Shown: positions 1 to 9,586, counted from the stretch's first letter. The stretch is 64,000 nucleotides of DNA from Shimia thalassica (GCF_001458215.1 NZ_CYTW01000001.1:1550001-1614000), one strand, 5' to 3'. The notes: generated by a model not told the origin, from the letters alone. Translations and numbers: made by a program.

Positions 1-1543
1 TCGCTTCACCAGGCTCATCCACCCATTGTGTCGTGGTTTCATAGACATAGACTGATCTGTAGCGGCGGCAGGATCCGTTCCGGCGATACGAGCGGCATTC
101 ATATTCAACGCCGACGACTTCCTGCACTTCTTCTTCATAGCCCTGACCATAGGCGTGGTCGCGCCAGACATCGTCGCTGGGCCAATAGAACATGGGCTCT
201 TCGGTCACGCCGTCGTTGTCGTAATCGTCGTCATCTTCGCCGATGTAGACGGAATAGTCGTTGGTGTAGTCGTTGAACCAGATGTTTGAACGCTCGTAGC
301 GATACCCGTCGTTGAGGTAATACTGCGAGGTGTTCTGACCATCTGTCATCAACACCACGACCTTGAGGGATTCATTGTCGTCATAGGCGTGGGGCCGCTC
401 GTCGAACACCGCGTCAACGGTTCCGGCGGTGATTAGGCCGTCGACCATGGGTTGCAGGCTGGGGTCAAGCATCGCCGTGCCCCATTTCATCCCAACGTCA
501 ATCGAGGTGTTTCCGCCTGCAGACATCGCATCAATATAGGTGTTCAGTGTCGTCGAATTCTGTGACAGCGGCATGATTTCGCGGTAAGGATCCTGATCGC
601 ATACAGGCAGCGTGCTGCTTGTGTCGCCGACCAGCTGGGCGGTGTTGTTATCGCGACCGTCCCAGTCATACCATGGGTCGAAATGCATTGTCTGCTGGTA
701 CGCTTTGCCCATGTTGACTGTTGTGGTGTCGTAATCGTCCGACGTGAAATTGATGCAGCGCGAATACGAGTGGCGCGTTTCGGCAGCGGTGGCGACACCC
801 AGTTCGCTCATGATCTGAGCTTCTGTAATTTCGTCGTCATCATCCACAACAAATTGTTGGTTGAGGCTGGCCACCGATGTGCTGTCGCCAATGGTGGCGT
901 TTAGCTGGTCAAACATTTCTTCAGGTAGGGACACCTGGGTTGCGTAGGGAACAATTGAGATCGACAGTTTGTCGTCTTCGGTGTTCTCGAACATCGTGTT
1001 GACGAATTGTTTGGCCGCAACTTTGAGGTTTGTCAGGCGGCTGTTGCTGTTCATCGAGCCGGAAACGTCAAGCACTATCGAAATCTCGAGACCATCGATA
1101 CGCTCTTCCGCGGTGCCTTTTGCGGGCACGCTCAAAGTGTCGATGCCGACCATGTTCATGAACATCGTGTCGAGTTGCATGCTCGCAGAGGCGGATACGG
1201 TGCGATAGTTGATGCCTTCATCAACAGTCACTGTCGACAGATAGTTGGTCATGCCAGCCTTGTCGAAATAGTCGTTCACCACGGATTCCGGATCAAGTTC
1301 CTGATCCAGATCAGCCGCAGCTAGGACCGCACGATCCAAGGTGTGCTGCATCTGCGTGCGCTTCAATTCAGAGCGCATAAAATCTACGCCAAGGCCTCCG
1401 ACCATCAGAATGATCATGAAGACAAAAATGGCAAAGCCAACGACAGCGCCGTCTTCTTCGCGCGCAAATCGTTTCAGCCACATCTGTGTGGATTGATGGC
1501 CCGTACGCATGTTTTCGGATTGGTTGTTCTTAGACACCAACAT
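1..1543 (-). CDS. TadG-like pilus/envelope protein with von Willebrand A domain (3' end cut by window)
   Basis: The frame is open from an ATG at 1543 to the left edge, giving at least 514 residues without a stop. A hydrophobic segment at about residues 35-55 follows a short basic N-terminus (..FAREEDGAVVGFAIFVF..), typical of TadE/TadG prepilin-like anchors of Flp/Tad pili. A MIDAS-type DVSGS (D159, S161, S163) and a later VVVLMTDGQNTS stretch mark a vWA metal-binding domain. Near residues 435-445 an Asp-rich stretch contains DxDxDG, resembling a calcium loop. Two Cys near the visible end may form a disulfide. The family exports and assembles with Tad pili; no other tad gene is in view, so the role is inferred from architecture. 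The stop codon lies outside the window. Confidence 0.85.
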   Translation of the reverse strand, partial: MLVSKNNQSENMRTGHQSTQMWLKRFAREEDGAVVGFAIFVFMIILMVGGLGVDFMRSELKRTQMQHTLDRAVLAAADLDQELDPESVVNDYFDKAGMTNYLSTVTVDEGINYRTVSASASMQLDTMFMNMVGIDTLSVPAKGTAEERIDGLEISIVLDVSGSMNSNSRLTNLKVAAKQFVNTMFENTEDDKLSISIVPYATQVSLPEEMFDQLNATIGDSTSVASLNQQFVVDDDDEITEAQIMSELGVATAAETRHSYSRCINFTSDDYDTTTVNMGKAYQQTMHFDPWYDWDGRDNNTAQLVGDTSSTLPVCDQDPYREIMPLSQNSTTLNTYIDAMSAGGNTSIDVGMKWGTAMLDPSLQPMVDGLITAGTVDAVFDERPHAYDDNESLKVVVLMTDGQNTSQYYLNDGYRYERSNIWFNDYTNDYSVYIGEDDDDYDNDGVTEEPMFYWPSDDVWRDHAYGQGYEEEVQEVVGVEYECRSYRRNGSCRRYRSVYVYETTTQWVDEPGEA

Positions 1544-1872
1544 TTCTTTTACCCTCGCTTCAGCGCAAAACGTAGCTACCAAAGGAAGCCCCCATACGGA
1601 TTGCACCACGGTCTTTATGACTCTCAATTGGGGCGGAACTTTGACGAAAAGGGTGCTGAAATGCGGATGAAAGCGCTAAAAACCGTCTATTTATCTGGAA
1701 CTTATGAACAGTAAGGGTCTTGTGGGTGTACTGTTTCCAGAAATGAATATTGAGTAAATATTAGGCGGTTTAAAAACTTTACCCCTCGCCAGCGCGGTTT
1801 ATTCCTGCTTAGGGTGCAAGTGTTGTTTTCTGCGGCGTTGAGTCGCAATTATTGCTTGTCAGGAGGAACAGG
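1544..1872. other. Divergent intergenic region
   Basis: This 329-base spacer separates the divergent TadG-like gene and gdhA and should hold both promoters. It is AT-rich for this genome, with AATATT at 1746-1751 and again at 1757-1762. No convincing gene, RNA or unambiguous promoter hexamers could be assigned. Confidence 0.5.
1861..1866 (+). promoter_or_regulatory. Ribosome binding site deciding the gdhA start
   Basis: AGGAGG lies 6 bases before the ATG at 1873. An in-frame TTG at 1852 would place this Shine-Dalgarno inside the coding region, so 1873 is the better start. Confidence 0.85.
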
Positions 1873-3303
1873 ATGAGCATCCCAAAAGAGCCCAGTTTTC
1901 GAGAAAGCGTTGACCTTATGTTCAACCGTGCGGTTGCGCTGATGGATCTGCCACCGGGGCTCGAAGAAAAGATCCGCGTGTGCAATGCGACGTATACAGT
2001 CCGGTTTGGTGTGCGCTTGCGGGGGCAAATCCAGACCTTTACGGGTTATCGGTCTGTGCATTCCGAACACAAAGAACCGGTGAAGGGCGGTATTCGCTTT
2101 GCCATGGGCGTTAATCAGGACGAGGTCGAAGCTCTCGCGGCGCTGATGACGTATAAATGTGCTCTGGTCGAGGCGCCGTTTGGGGGCTCGAAGGGTGGTT
2201 TGCGCATTGATCCGCGACAGTATGAAGATCACGAGCTTGAGCGGATCACCCGCCGGTTTGCCTATGAGTTGGCAAAGCGTGACCTGATCCACCCGTCGCA
2301 AAACGTTCCTGCGCCGGACATGGGCACCGGAGAGCGTGAAATGGCGTGGATTGCCGACCAGTACGCTCGGATGAACACCACGGATATCAATGCCATAGCC
2401 TGTGTAACGGGGAAGCCGCTTAATGCGGGCGGGATTTCCGGTCGTGTCGAGGCAACGGGGCGCGGTGTGCAATATGCGCTGCGCGAGTTCTTCCGTGACA
2501 AGCGTGACATGGAAAAGGCCGGCCTGTCCGGTTCACTGGATGGCAAACGCGTGATCGTGCAGGGCCTTGGGAACGTGGGTTATCACGCTGCCAAGTTCCT
2601 GAGCGAAGAAGACGGCTCGATCATCACCGGCATCATTGAGCGTGACGGTGCGTTGATCAGCGACACGGGGCTTGATGTCGAAGCCGTACGTGCGTGGATC
2701 GTAAAGCATGGCGGCGTCAGCGGATTTCCGGACGGGCAATTCGTGGCTGAGGGATCTCTTGTTCTCGAAGAAGAGTGCGACATCCTGATCCCGGCGGCGC
2801 TGGAAGCGGTGATCAACCTGACCAATGCGGCCAGGATCAAGGCGCCGTTGATCATCGAGGCCGCGAACGGTCCGATCACTGCGGGGGCGGATGACATTCT
2901 GCGTGAAATGGGCACCGTCATTATCCCCGATATGTATGCCAATGCCGGTGGTGTGACAGTGTCCTATTTCGAATGGGTCAAGAACCTTTCGCATATTCGG
3001 TTTGGCCGGATGCAGCGGCGTCAGGAAGAAGCCCGCCACCAGCTTGTCGTCGACGAGCTTGAGAAAATCTCGGAAGCGATGGGCAGCCAGTACAGTCTGA
3101 CAGACAGGTTCAAGCAAAAGTACCTGCGTGGTGCTGATGAGCTTGAACTTGTGCGGTCCGGATTGGACGACACGATGCGCATTGCCTATCAATCAATGCG
3201 GGATGTCTGGCACGAGCGCGGGGATGTCGAAGACCTGCGCACCGCGGCTTATCTGGTTTCGATTGACAAGGTCGCCGCCAGCTATCGCGCCAAGGGACTT
3301 TGA
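1873..3303 (+). CDS. gdhA: Glu/Leu/Phe/Val dehydrogenase (glutamate dehydrogenase)
   Basis: A 476-residue protein of the amino-acid dehydrogenase superfamily, interconverting glutamate with 2-oxoglutarate plus ammonia using NAD(P). The N-terminal dimerisation/substrate domain carries GGIRFAMGV, K95 and the catalytic-lysine motif PFGGSKGG (K107); the Rossmann domain has VIVQGLGNVGYHAAKFL; IIEAANGPIT and IPDMYANAGGVTVSYFEWVKN are also family-typical. Length fits hexameric GDH. It stands alone after a divergent TadG-like gene and is followed by a strong hairpin. Cofactor preference (NAD or NADP) cannot be decided from sequence alone. Confidence 0.93.
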   Translation: MSIPKEPSFRESVDLMFNRAVALMDLPPGLEEKIRVCNATYTVRFGVRLRGQIQTFTGYRSVHSEHKEPVKGGIRFAMGVNQDEVEALAALMTYKCALVEAPFGGSKGGLRIDPRQYEDHELERITRRFAYELAKRDLIHPSQNVPAPDMGTGEREMAWIADQYARMNTTDINAIACVTGKPLNAGGISGRVEATGRGVQYALREFFRDKRDMEKAGLSGSLDGKRVIVQGLGNVGYHAAKFLSEEDGSIITGIIERDGALISDTGLDVEAVRAWIVKHGGVSGFPDGQFVAEGSLVLEEECDILIPAALEAVINLTNAARIKAPLIIEAANGPITAGADDILREMGTVIIPDMYANAGGVTVSYFEWVKNLSHIRFGRMQRRQEEARHQLVVDELEKISEAMGSQYSLTDRFKQKYLRGADELELVRSGLDDTMRIAYQSMRDVWHERGDVEDLRTAAYLVSIDKVAASYRAKGL

Positions 3304-3312
3304 TCTGAAATC

Positions 3313-3349
3313 GTGCTGCCCGCTTCAATACGTCAGAAGCGGGCAGCAC
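3313..3349 (+). terminator. Strong hairpin downstream of gdhA
   Basis: GTGCTGCCCGCTTC (3313-3326) pairs perfectly over 14 bp with GAAGCGGGCAGCAC (3336-3349) around a 9-base loop, 9 bases after the gdhA stop. There is no T-run after the stem, so it may stabilise the mRNA 3' end or act as a non-canonical terminator. Confidence 0.6.
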
Positions 3350-3427
3350 ATCACAAAACCTTGTTGTGTCTTTTTCGGCGCAAGGGGTAGGCTTGCCGCA
3401 ACTGGTATCATTTGTAGGTAATGTCTC

Positions 3428-4018
3428 ATGTCCGAAATTCCCCTGTCCTGTTCCTGTGGTCGCTTCAAAGCGGTGCTGCGTGATTGCGATGCCTCCAGCG
3501 GGCGGCGTCTCAAATGCTATTGCACAGATTGCCAGACAGCGGCGCACGCCTTTGGCGGAGGCGAAATTCTGGATGCGCATGGTGGCACGGATCTGTTCCA
3601 TACAACGCCTTCAAAGCTGGAAACCACCGAAGGCGAAGAGCATTTGGCCTGTCTGCGGTTGTCTCCAGAGGGGCTCATGCGGTGGTATGCGTCCTGTTGC
3701 GACACGCCCGTGTTCAGCACATTGGCGTCTCCGAAGCTGCGGTTTATCGGTATTTCGTCAAAAGTGGTGGACGGCGATCTGGAAGCCACCCTTGGACCGA
3801 TCAAAACAATTGCAAAAACCAAAGACGCCAAGCCCGGCGCCGATGGTCCGACCGACAGCCGCTATATCGGCGCGGTCTGGGGAGTTCTTAGCCGTCATAT
3901 GGGCGCAGTGATTACCGGCAAGAAACACAATCCGCTGTTTGACGATGACGCCACACCGGTTGTCGAGCCGCGTGTATTGACCAAAGAACAGCGCAAATCC
4001 TTTACACCCGAATACTAA
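3428..4018 (+). CDS. GFA-like (DUF6151-type) zinc-binding protein
   Basis: A 196-residue cytoplasmic protein starting MSEIPLSCSCGRFKAV, with CSCG near residue 9 and CYCTDCQ near residue 37. This CxC...CxxC arrangement resembles the zinc sites of the glutathione-dependent formaldehyde-activating (GFA/Mss4-like) fold. A later WYASCCDTPVFST stretch with paired Cys also resembles the GFA core. Substrate is unknown; many GFA relatives have no demonstrated activity. The next operon, sarcosine oxidase, releases formaldehyde equivalents, but a 213-base gap separates them, so a link is only a possibility. Confidence 0.65.
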   Translation: MSEIPLSCSCGRFKAVLRDCDASSGRRLKCYCTDCQTAAHAFGGGEILDAHGGTDLFHTTPSKLETTEGEEHLACLRLSPEGLMRWYASCCDTPVFSTLASPKLRFIGISSKVVDGDLEATLGPIKTIAKTKDAKPGADGPTDSRYIGAVWGVLSRHMGAVITGKKHNPLFDDDATPVVEPRVLTKEQRKSFTPEY

Positions 4019-4231
4019 CGGCGGGCGCGCATGGCCAGCGGTGCGTGCATGGCTGTGCAGGTGCGTCGAATTCAGGCACGAAATTGGGGGAAGAAAGCGG
4101 CAGAGGAAAAACGACACACTTTGTCGCTCGCGGACATACCCCTGTTGAAAACTGGTCCATCATGACAAGGTGGGGACCATAAGGTTACACGGGGCGCTTT
4201 CGCCCGTATCCGAGATTTCGTGGAGACCAAC

Positions 4232-5488
4232 ATGCGATTTTCCGGTCTGAAGGTCCTGACGGAGGGACTTAGGGGAAACAAAGGGTGGCAGGCGCATTGG
4301 CGCGATGCCCAGCCCAAAGCAGAATATGACATGATCATCATTGGTGGTGGCGGGCATGGCCTGTCGACCGCCTATTATCTGGCCAAGAACCACGGGATGA
4401 CCAACATTGCGGTTGTCGAGAAAGGATATCTTGGCGGGGGGAATGTCGGGCGGAACACGACCATCGTGCGTGCCAACTATTTCCTGCCGGGCAATTCAGA
4501 GTTCTATTCCCATTCTCTCAAGCTGTGGGAAGGGCTTGAAGAAGATCTGAACTATAACGTCATGCATTCACAGCGTGGCTTGATCAACCTGTTCCACTCT
4601 GACGGACAGCGCGATGCCTTTGCGCGTCGCGGCAACGCCATGATCAACCAGGGTGATGATGCGATCCTTCTGGACCGCGAAGGCGTGCGCAAGAAACTGC
4701 CTTACCTTGATTTCGACAATGGCCGGTTCCCGATCTACGGGGGGCTGTATCATCCCCGTGGTGGAACAGCGCGCCATGATGCGGTTGCCTGGGGCTACGC
4801 ACGGGGCGCATCGGATCGCGGCGTTGATCTGATCCAGAACTGTGAAGTGACGGGCATCGACATTGAAGGTGGTGTTGTTCAGGGGGTTCAGACTTCCCGT
4901 GGACCCATCCGGGCCAAAAAGGTCGGGATCGTTGTTGCGGGCCGGTCGGGACAGGTCGCGGCCATGGCCGGTCGACGGCTTCCCATCGAGAGCCATGTGT
5001 TGCAGGCGTTTGTGACCGAGGGTCTGAAGCCCGTGATCGATCACGTAATCAGTTTCGGCATGGGGCACTTCTATATCAGCCAATCCGACAAGGGCGGGCT
5101 GGTCTTCGGCGGGGATCTTGATTTCTATGCGTCTTATGCCAGCCGGGGAAACCTGCCCATGAAGGAACACGTCATGGAGGCCGGAATGACCCTTATGCCC
5201 ATGATCGGCAAGGCCAAGGTCCTGCGCAGTTGGGGGGGGATTATGGATATGACTCCGGACGGCAGTCCGATCATTGACAAGATGGACGGGATCGACGGTC
5301 TCTATATCGATTGCGGCTGGAACTATGGGGGGTTCAAGGCTGTGCCCGCCTCGGGATGGAGCATGGCGCATCTCATGGCCACAGATACCCCGCACGAGGT
5401 TGCCAAAGGCTTTAGGCTGGACCGGTTCCGCACGGGGGTCGGTATCATCGACGAAGAGGGCACGGGCTCTCAACATAACCTGCACTAA
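4232..5488 (+). CDS. soxB: Sarcosine oxidase beta subunit
   Basis: A 418-residue flavoprotein subunit of heterotetrameric sarcosine oxidase, which oxidises N-methylglycine to glycine with transfer of the methyl carbon to tetrahydrofolate. The FAD Rossmann motif GGGGHG is at residues 38-43. The ARHDAVAW motif places H182 where the covalent FMN histidine of the family is expected. The C-terminal DMTPDGSPIID and WNYGGFKAVPASG are DAO-family signatures. The ATG at 4232 follows a GGAG; an in-frame GTG at 4220 is less well placed. It is the first gene of the soxBDAG operon, 14 bases before soxD. Confidence 0.95.
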   Translation: MRFSGLKVLTEGLRGNKGWQAHWRDAQPKAEYDMIIIGGGGHGLSTAYYLAKNHGMTNIAVVEKGYLGGGNVGRNTTIVRANYFLPGNSEFYSHSLKLWEGLEEDLNYNVMHSQRGLINLFHSDGQRDAFARRGNAMINQGDDAILLDREGVRKKLPYLDFDNGRFPIYGGLYHPRGGTARHDAVAWGYARGASDRGVDLIQNCEVTGIDIEGGVVQGVQTSRGPIRAKKVGIVVAGRSGQVAAMAGRRLPIESHVLQAFVTEGLKPVIDHVISFGMGHFYISQSDKGGLVFGGDLDFYASYASRGNLPMKEHVMEAGMTLMPMIGKAKVLRSWGGIMDMTPDGSPIIDKMDGIDGLYIDCGWNYGGFKAVPASGWSMAHLMATDTPHEVAKGFRLDRFRTGVGIIDEEGTGSQHNLH

Positions 5489-5502
5489 GGAGGGAATACA
5501 CA

Positions 5503-5775
5503 ATGCGCATTACATGCCCCCTCTGTGGGGAAAGAGACCGCCGGGAGTTCTATTATGTGGGGGACGCTGTTGCCCTGAACCGACCGGACCCTGATGCAGG
5601 GGATGTCGTTTGGGACGACTACGTGCACAATCGGGATAATCCCGCGGGTGTGACCCGAGACCTTTGGTATCACGAAAGCGGCTGTGCCTCTTGGATAGTC
5701 GTGACACGCAATACCATCACCCACGAGGTTCTGGAAACCGCTTTGGCGTCCGACGTAAAGGAGGCCACATCATGA
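5503..5775 (+). CDS. soxD: Sarcosine oxidase delta subunit
   Basis: A 90-residue zinc subunit of heterotetrameric sarcosine oxidase. C5, C8, H57 and C61 form the expected CxxC...HxxxC zinc site, and the length is normal for the family. It is preceded by AAGGAGG, and its stop overlaps the soxA start as ATGA (5772-5775), indicating translational coupling. It is structural and helps hold the alpha and beta subunits. Confidence 0.94.
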   Translation: MRITCPLCGERDRREFYYVGDAVALNRPDPDAGDVVWDDYVHNRDNPAGVTRDLWYHESGCASWIVVTRNTITHEVLETALASDVKEATS

Positions 5776-8705
5776 GGGTCGCGGGAAAAGGACTTGTAGA
5801 CTGCTCCAAGCCGCTGCGGTTTTTGTTTGATGGGACAAGCTATCAAGGGTTTGAGGGCGATACACTGGCGTCGGCGCTGTTGGCCAATGACGTCAAGATG
5901 GTTGCGCGATCCTTCAAGTATCATCGCCCGCGCGGTATCGTGGGCGCTGGCAGTGAAGAGGCCGGCGCACTGGTAACCGTCGGCTCAGGTGCGCATCAAG
6001 ACCCGAACGTGCGTGCCACTGTGCAGGAGATCTATGAAGGTCTGAGTGCGCAATCACAGAACCGGTGGCCCTCGCTTGGGTTTGATATCCTGAGCGTGAA
6101 TGATCTTGCCGCGCCGTTCCTAGGGGCGGGGTTCTATTACAAAACCTTCATGTGGCCCAAGGCCTTCTGGGAAAAACTCTACGAACCCGTCATCCGGCGT
6201 TCTGCCGGTATTGGTGCACTGAGCGGTCTTTCAAACGCGGACCGCTATGAAAAGGCATTTGCGTTTTGTGACCTGCTGGTGATCGGCTCGGGCCCCTCGG
6301 GTCTGATGGCTGCACTCACTGCGGCGCGCGCGGGGGCAGATGTTATCCTTTGTGAAGAAGACAGCGTATTTGGCGGGCGTCTTAATGGGGAAAGCCTCGA
6401 AATCGCAGAGACCTCTGGCCAAGACTGGGGGACAGCGGCGATTGCGGAACTGTCTTCGATGGACAATGTACGCCTGATGTCGCGCACCTCAGTTACGGGT
6501 GCCTATGATCAGGGGACCTACGGGGCGCTTGAGCGTGTGTCACACCATATGACACAAGCGCAAGGCAAACCGCTTGAGACCTTCTGGCGGATTGTTGCGA
6601 AACGCGCGATCCTTGCTGCGGGTGCCATCGAACGTCCAGTTGCCTTTCGCAACAATGACCGCCCCGGTATCATGACCGCCGCAGCCGTGCGGACCTATCT
6701 GCATCGCTATGGTGTGGCGCCGGGCAAAGCCGTGACCGTGTTTGCCAACAATGACGATGCCCACCGCACCGCAAAAGACCTCGTTGCGGCGGGCGTTCAT
6801 GTTGCGGGGGTTATCGATACACGGACAGACGCACCAGATGGTCAGGGCTATCCGGTGTATAAGGGGGCAGAGGTTTGTGATAGCGCAGGCCGCCGTGCCC
6901 TTGAGAGTGTCAGCTTTCGATATGCGGACGGGCGTGTCGATAAACTACAGACGGATTGTCTGGCCATGTCCGGCGGATGGAACCCGACTGTGCATCTTAC
7001 CTGCCATATGAATGGACGACCGAAATGGGATGGCTCTATTCAGTCGTTTGTACCGACCGAGGGCATGGTTGCCGGACTTGAAGCCGTTGGTGCCTGTAAC
7101 GGAGCCTTTTCAACTCATGCCGCCCTTCTTCAGGGCAACGCGGCCGCACTGACTGCGCTGGGCGATCTGGGCCTCAAGACCATTGCACAGGATGTGCCAG
7201 ATGCCGAAGACGCCCCGTATCGGCTAAAGCCACTTTGGGCGGTCAAAGGCAAAGGCCGTGCGTGGCTGGATTTCCAGAATGATGTCACAGTCAAAGACGT
7301 GAAAATGGCGGCTCAGGAAAACTTCCGGTCTGTCGAGCATATGAAGCGCTACACGACACAAGGGATGGCTCCCGATCAGGGGAAAAACTCGAATGTGGCG
7401 GCTTTGGCCGTTCTTGCGGATGCCACAGGGCGGGGCATTCCGGAAACAGGCACAACGACGTTTCGACCTCCCTTTGTGCCGGTCTCGATTGCGTCCCTCG
7501 GAGCAGGGGCACAGGGCAAAGGGTTTGCGCCGGAACGCTTTACGACAAGTCATACCGCAAGCGTTGAGCGCGGCGCCCCCATGATCGAGGCAGGCCTTTG
7601 GTATCGTCCCAGCTATTTTCCCGCGACGGGTGAAAAGACATGGCGTGAGTCCTGCGATCGTGAGGTGGGATATGTGCGCAATGCCGTTGGGGTCTGTGAT
7701 GTTTCAACCCTGGGCAAGATCGACATTCAGGGACCGGATGCGGGGGCCTTCCTTGATTTCGTTTACACCAACATGTTCTCGACCCTGAAAGTGGGACGGA
7801 CCCGCTATGGGCTGATGTTGCGCGAAGACGGCACGGTGATGGATGATGGCACAACCGCGCGCCTTGGCGAGTCCCATTATGTCATGACGACGACAACCGC
7901 GGCGGCGGGGCCGGTAATGCGCCACCTCGAATACGTCAAACAGTGTCTGCGCCCCGATCTGGATGTGAACCTTGTTTCCGTGACCGAACAATGGGCCCAG
8001 TTTGCCGTTGCCGGTCCCAAATCCCGCGATTTGTTGAACGGTCTTCTGGATACAAAGATCGACAATGAAAACTGGCCTTTCATGGCCTGTGGCACGGTGT
8101 CTGCGCTGGGCGTTGAGGGGCGTTTGTTCCGGATTTCGTTCAGCGGTGAGCACGCCTATGAAGTCGCGGTTCCCGCACGGTACGGCGATAGTCTGTTTCG
8201 GACGCTGACATCGCGTGCCGAGGCAATGGGCGGCGGCGCTTATGGCATGGAAGCCTTGAACGTTCTGCGGATCGAAAAAGGCTTTATCACCCATTCCGAA
8301 ATTCATGGCCGCACCAATGCGTTTGACATCGGCATGGAGAGAATGGTCAGCCAAAAGAAAGACTGTATCGGCAAAACCATGTCCGAGCGTCCCGGCCTGA
8401 CCGATCCCGAGCGTGAGCAGCTTGTCGGGGTCAAACCCATCGGGCCGGTCAAGCAACTGACGGCAGGATCGTTCCTGTTCAAATCGGAAGACTCCGCCGT
8501 TCGCGAAAATGCGCAAGGCTATATGACCTCGGTCGGGTTTTCTCCGGAATTTGGCACTTTTATCGGTTTGGGGTTCCTCAGCAACGGGCGGGCCCGTCAT
8601 GGCGAGCAAATGCTGATGGTGGACCACCTGAGAGATGTCGTCGCGCGGGTTGAAATCTGCGACCCTGTTTTCTTTGACCCTGAAGGAGGGCGAGTCCGTG
8701 GCTGA
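5772..8705 (+). CDS. soxA: Sarcosine oxidase alpha subunit
   Basis: A 977-residue subunit. The N-terminal part resembles 2Fe-2S-fold proteins (VDCSKPLRFLFDGTSYQGFEGDTLASALLAN, residues about 9-40, read across positions 5796-5890). A dinucleotide-binding motif (VIGSGPSGLMAA) near residue 170 is the NAD site, and a GcvT-like folate domain runs from about residue 590 to the end. The ATG at 5772 overlaps the soxD stop; longer in-frame readings would run through soxD. The C-terminal folate domain receives the methylene group as 5,10-methylene-THF. soxG starts inside its last 8 bases. Confidence 0.95.
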   Translation: MRVAGKGLVDCSKPLRFLFDGTSYQGFEGDTLASALLANDVKMVARSFKYHRPRGIVGAGSEEAGALVTVGSGAHQDPNVRATVQEIYEGLSAQSQNRWPSLGFDILSVNDLAAPFLGAGFYYKTFMWPKAFWEKLYEPVIRRSAGIGALSGLSNADRYEKAFAFCDLLVIGSGPSGLMAALTAARAGADVILCEEDSVFGGRLNGESLEIAETSGQDWGTAAIAELSSMDNVRLMSRTSVTGAYDQGTYGALERVSHHMTQAQGKPLETFWRIVAKRAILAAGAIERPVAFRNNDRPGIMTAAAVRTYLHRYGVAPGKAVTVFANNDDAHRTAKDLVAAGVHVAGVIDTRTDAPDGQGYPVYKGAEVCDSAGRRALESVSFRYADGRVDKLQTDCLAMSGGWNPTVHLTCHMNGRPKWDGSIQSFVPTEGMVAGLEAVGACNGAFSTHAALLQGNAAALTALGDLGLKTIAQDVPDAEDAPYRLKPLWAVKGKGRAWLDFQNDVTVKDVKMAAQENFRSVEHMKRYTTQGMAPDQGKNSNVAALAVLADATGRGIPETGTTTFRPPFVPVSIASLGAGAQGKGFAPERFTTSHTASVERGAPMIEAGLWYRPSYFPATGEKTWRESCDREVGYVRNAVGVCDVSTLGKIDIQGPDAGAFLDFVYTNMFSTLKVGRTRYGLMLREDGTVMDDGTTARLGESHYVMTTTTAAAGPVMRHLEYVKQCLRPDLDVNLVSVTEQWAQFAVAGPKSRDLLNGLLDTKIDNENWPFMACGTVSALGVEGRLFRISFSGEHAYEVAVPARYGDSLFRTLTSRAEAMGGGAYGMEALNVLRIEKGFITHSEIHGRTNAFDIGMERMVSQKKDCIGKTMSERPGLTDPEREQLVGVKPIGPVKQLTAGSFLFKSEDSAVRENAQGYMTSVGFSPEFGTFIGLGFLSNGRARHGEQMLMVDHLRDVVARVEICDPVFFDPEGGRVRG

Positions 8706-9249
8706 ACTTTTGGCGAAATCTCCTTGTGACGGGTTGCTTCCCGTAACGCATGGTTCCGTCACCCTGAGCGAGATGGACATGACGCATCTGACCTCGGTGG
8801 CGCCTTACAAAGGGCGGGATGCGGATGTGTCCGACACCTTGAAACAGGCGCATGGCATGGCGTTTCCCGCGCCAAACAGGGCGACTGGCAAAGAGGGGGC
8901 GCGGGCGGTGTGGTTCGGGCGCGGGCAGGCCATGCTGATCGGTCCGTTCCCTGATGCGGCATTGTCGGCGGACGCCGCGGTGTCGGATCAATCGGACGCC
9001 TGGGCGCTTGTCCGGCTTGAAGGTGCGGATTGCGAAAATGTCTTGGCGCGGCTTGTGCCGGTTGACCTGCGCCAATCCGTTTTCAAGCGCGGCCATACGG
9101 TGCGCACACAGCTTCAGCACATGACAGTCTCGATCACACGCACAGGCGATAACGCGTTTTTGATCATGACTTTCCGATCTATGGCCAAAACACTGGTTCA
9201 TGATCTGGAAACAGCCATGCAGGGGGTTGCCGCTAGGGGCACGGGGTGA
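8698..9249 (+). CDS. soxG: Sarcosine oxidase gamma subunit
   Basis: A 183-residue protein, the last of the four sarcosine oxidase subunits. It matches the small GcvT-like gamma subunit (..YKGRDADVSDTLKQAHGMAFPAPN.., ..SDQSDAWALVRLEGADCENVLARLVPVDLR..). The start chosen is the GTG at 8698: it overlaps the soxA stop by 8 bases and sits behind GAAGGAGGG. No in-frame ATG explains the N-terminus as well. Confidence 0.9.
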   Translation: MAELLAKSPCDGLLPVTHGSVTLSEMDMTHLTSVAPYKGRDADVSDTLKQAHGMAFPAPNRATGKEGARAVWFGRGQAMLIGPFPDAALSADAAVSDQSDAWALVRLEGADCENVLARLVPVDLRQSVFKRGHTVRTQLQHMTVSITRTGDNAFLIMTFRSMAKTLVHDLETAMQGVAARGTG

Positions 9250-9283
9250 TTACTTGGAAGCCGTTACCAATCCGGAGAGACCC

Positions 9284-9586
9284 ATGACCCGATTTATTCC
9301 CTTCGTTCTGGCTGCTGCGATGCTGGCAGGCCCTGTTGCTGCTGATGCCAAGAAAGAAGAGTTCTGTCAGATCAATACGGATATCATCGAACGACTGGTC
9401 GAAATGCGTCTGGATCGCGTCAGCAAAAGCAAAGCCGTGAAAGATCTCATGGAAGGCGAAAATGCCGTTCCCGAGAATTACACCGTGGCTGTGACGCAAT
9501 GGTCCGAGTGGATTTATGGTCAACCACGCAAAGACGCGAAAAACTTTGTTTCTGACGACTTCTACAAGGCCTGTCTGACACAGTAA
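9284..9586 (+). CDS. Small secreted protein of unknown function
   Basis: A 100-residue protein with a clear signal peptide (MTRFIPFVLAAAMLAGPVAADA). The mature part is short and charged, with one Cys near each end (EFCQIN and YKACLTQ) that could form a disulfide in the periplasm. The ATG follows GGAGAG. It lies 34 bases after soxG and 41 bases before dnaG, so it may be cotranscribed with either. No domain was recognised. Confidence 0.7.
   Translation: MTRFIPFVLAAAMLAGPVAADAKKEEFCQINTDIIERLVEMRLDRVSKSKAVKDLMEGENAVPENYTVAVTQWSEWIYGQPRKDAKNFVSDDFYKACLTQ

Noticed and set aside
5664..5771. Extended soxA start reading through soxD
   Set aside because: The ATG at 5772 overlapping the soxD stop fits the family N-terminus and the coupled operon; the extension has no match to the family.
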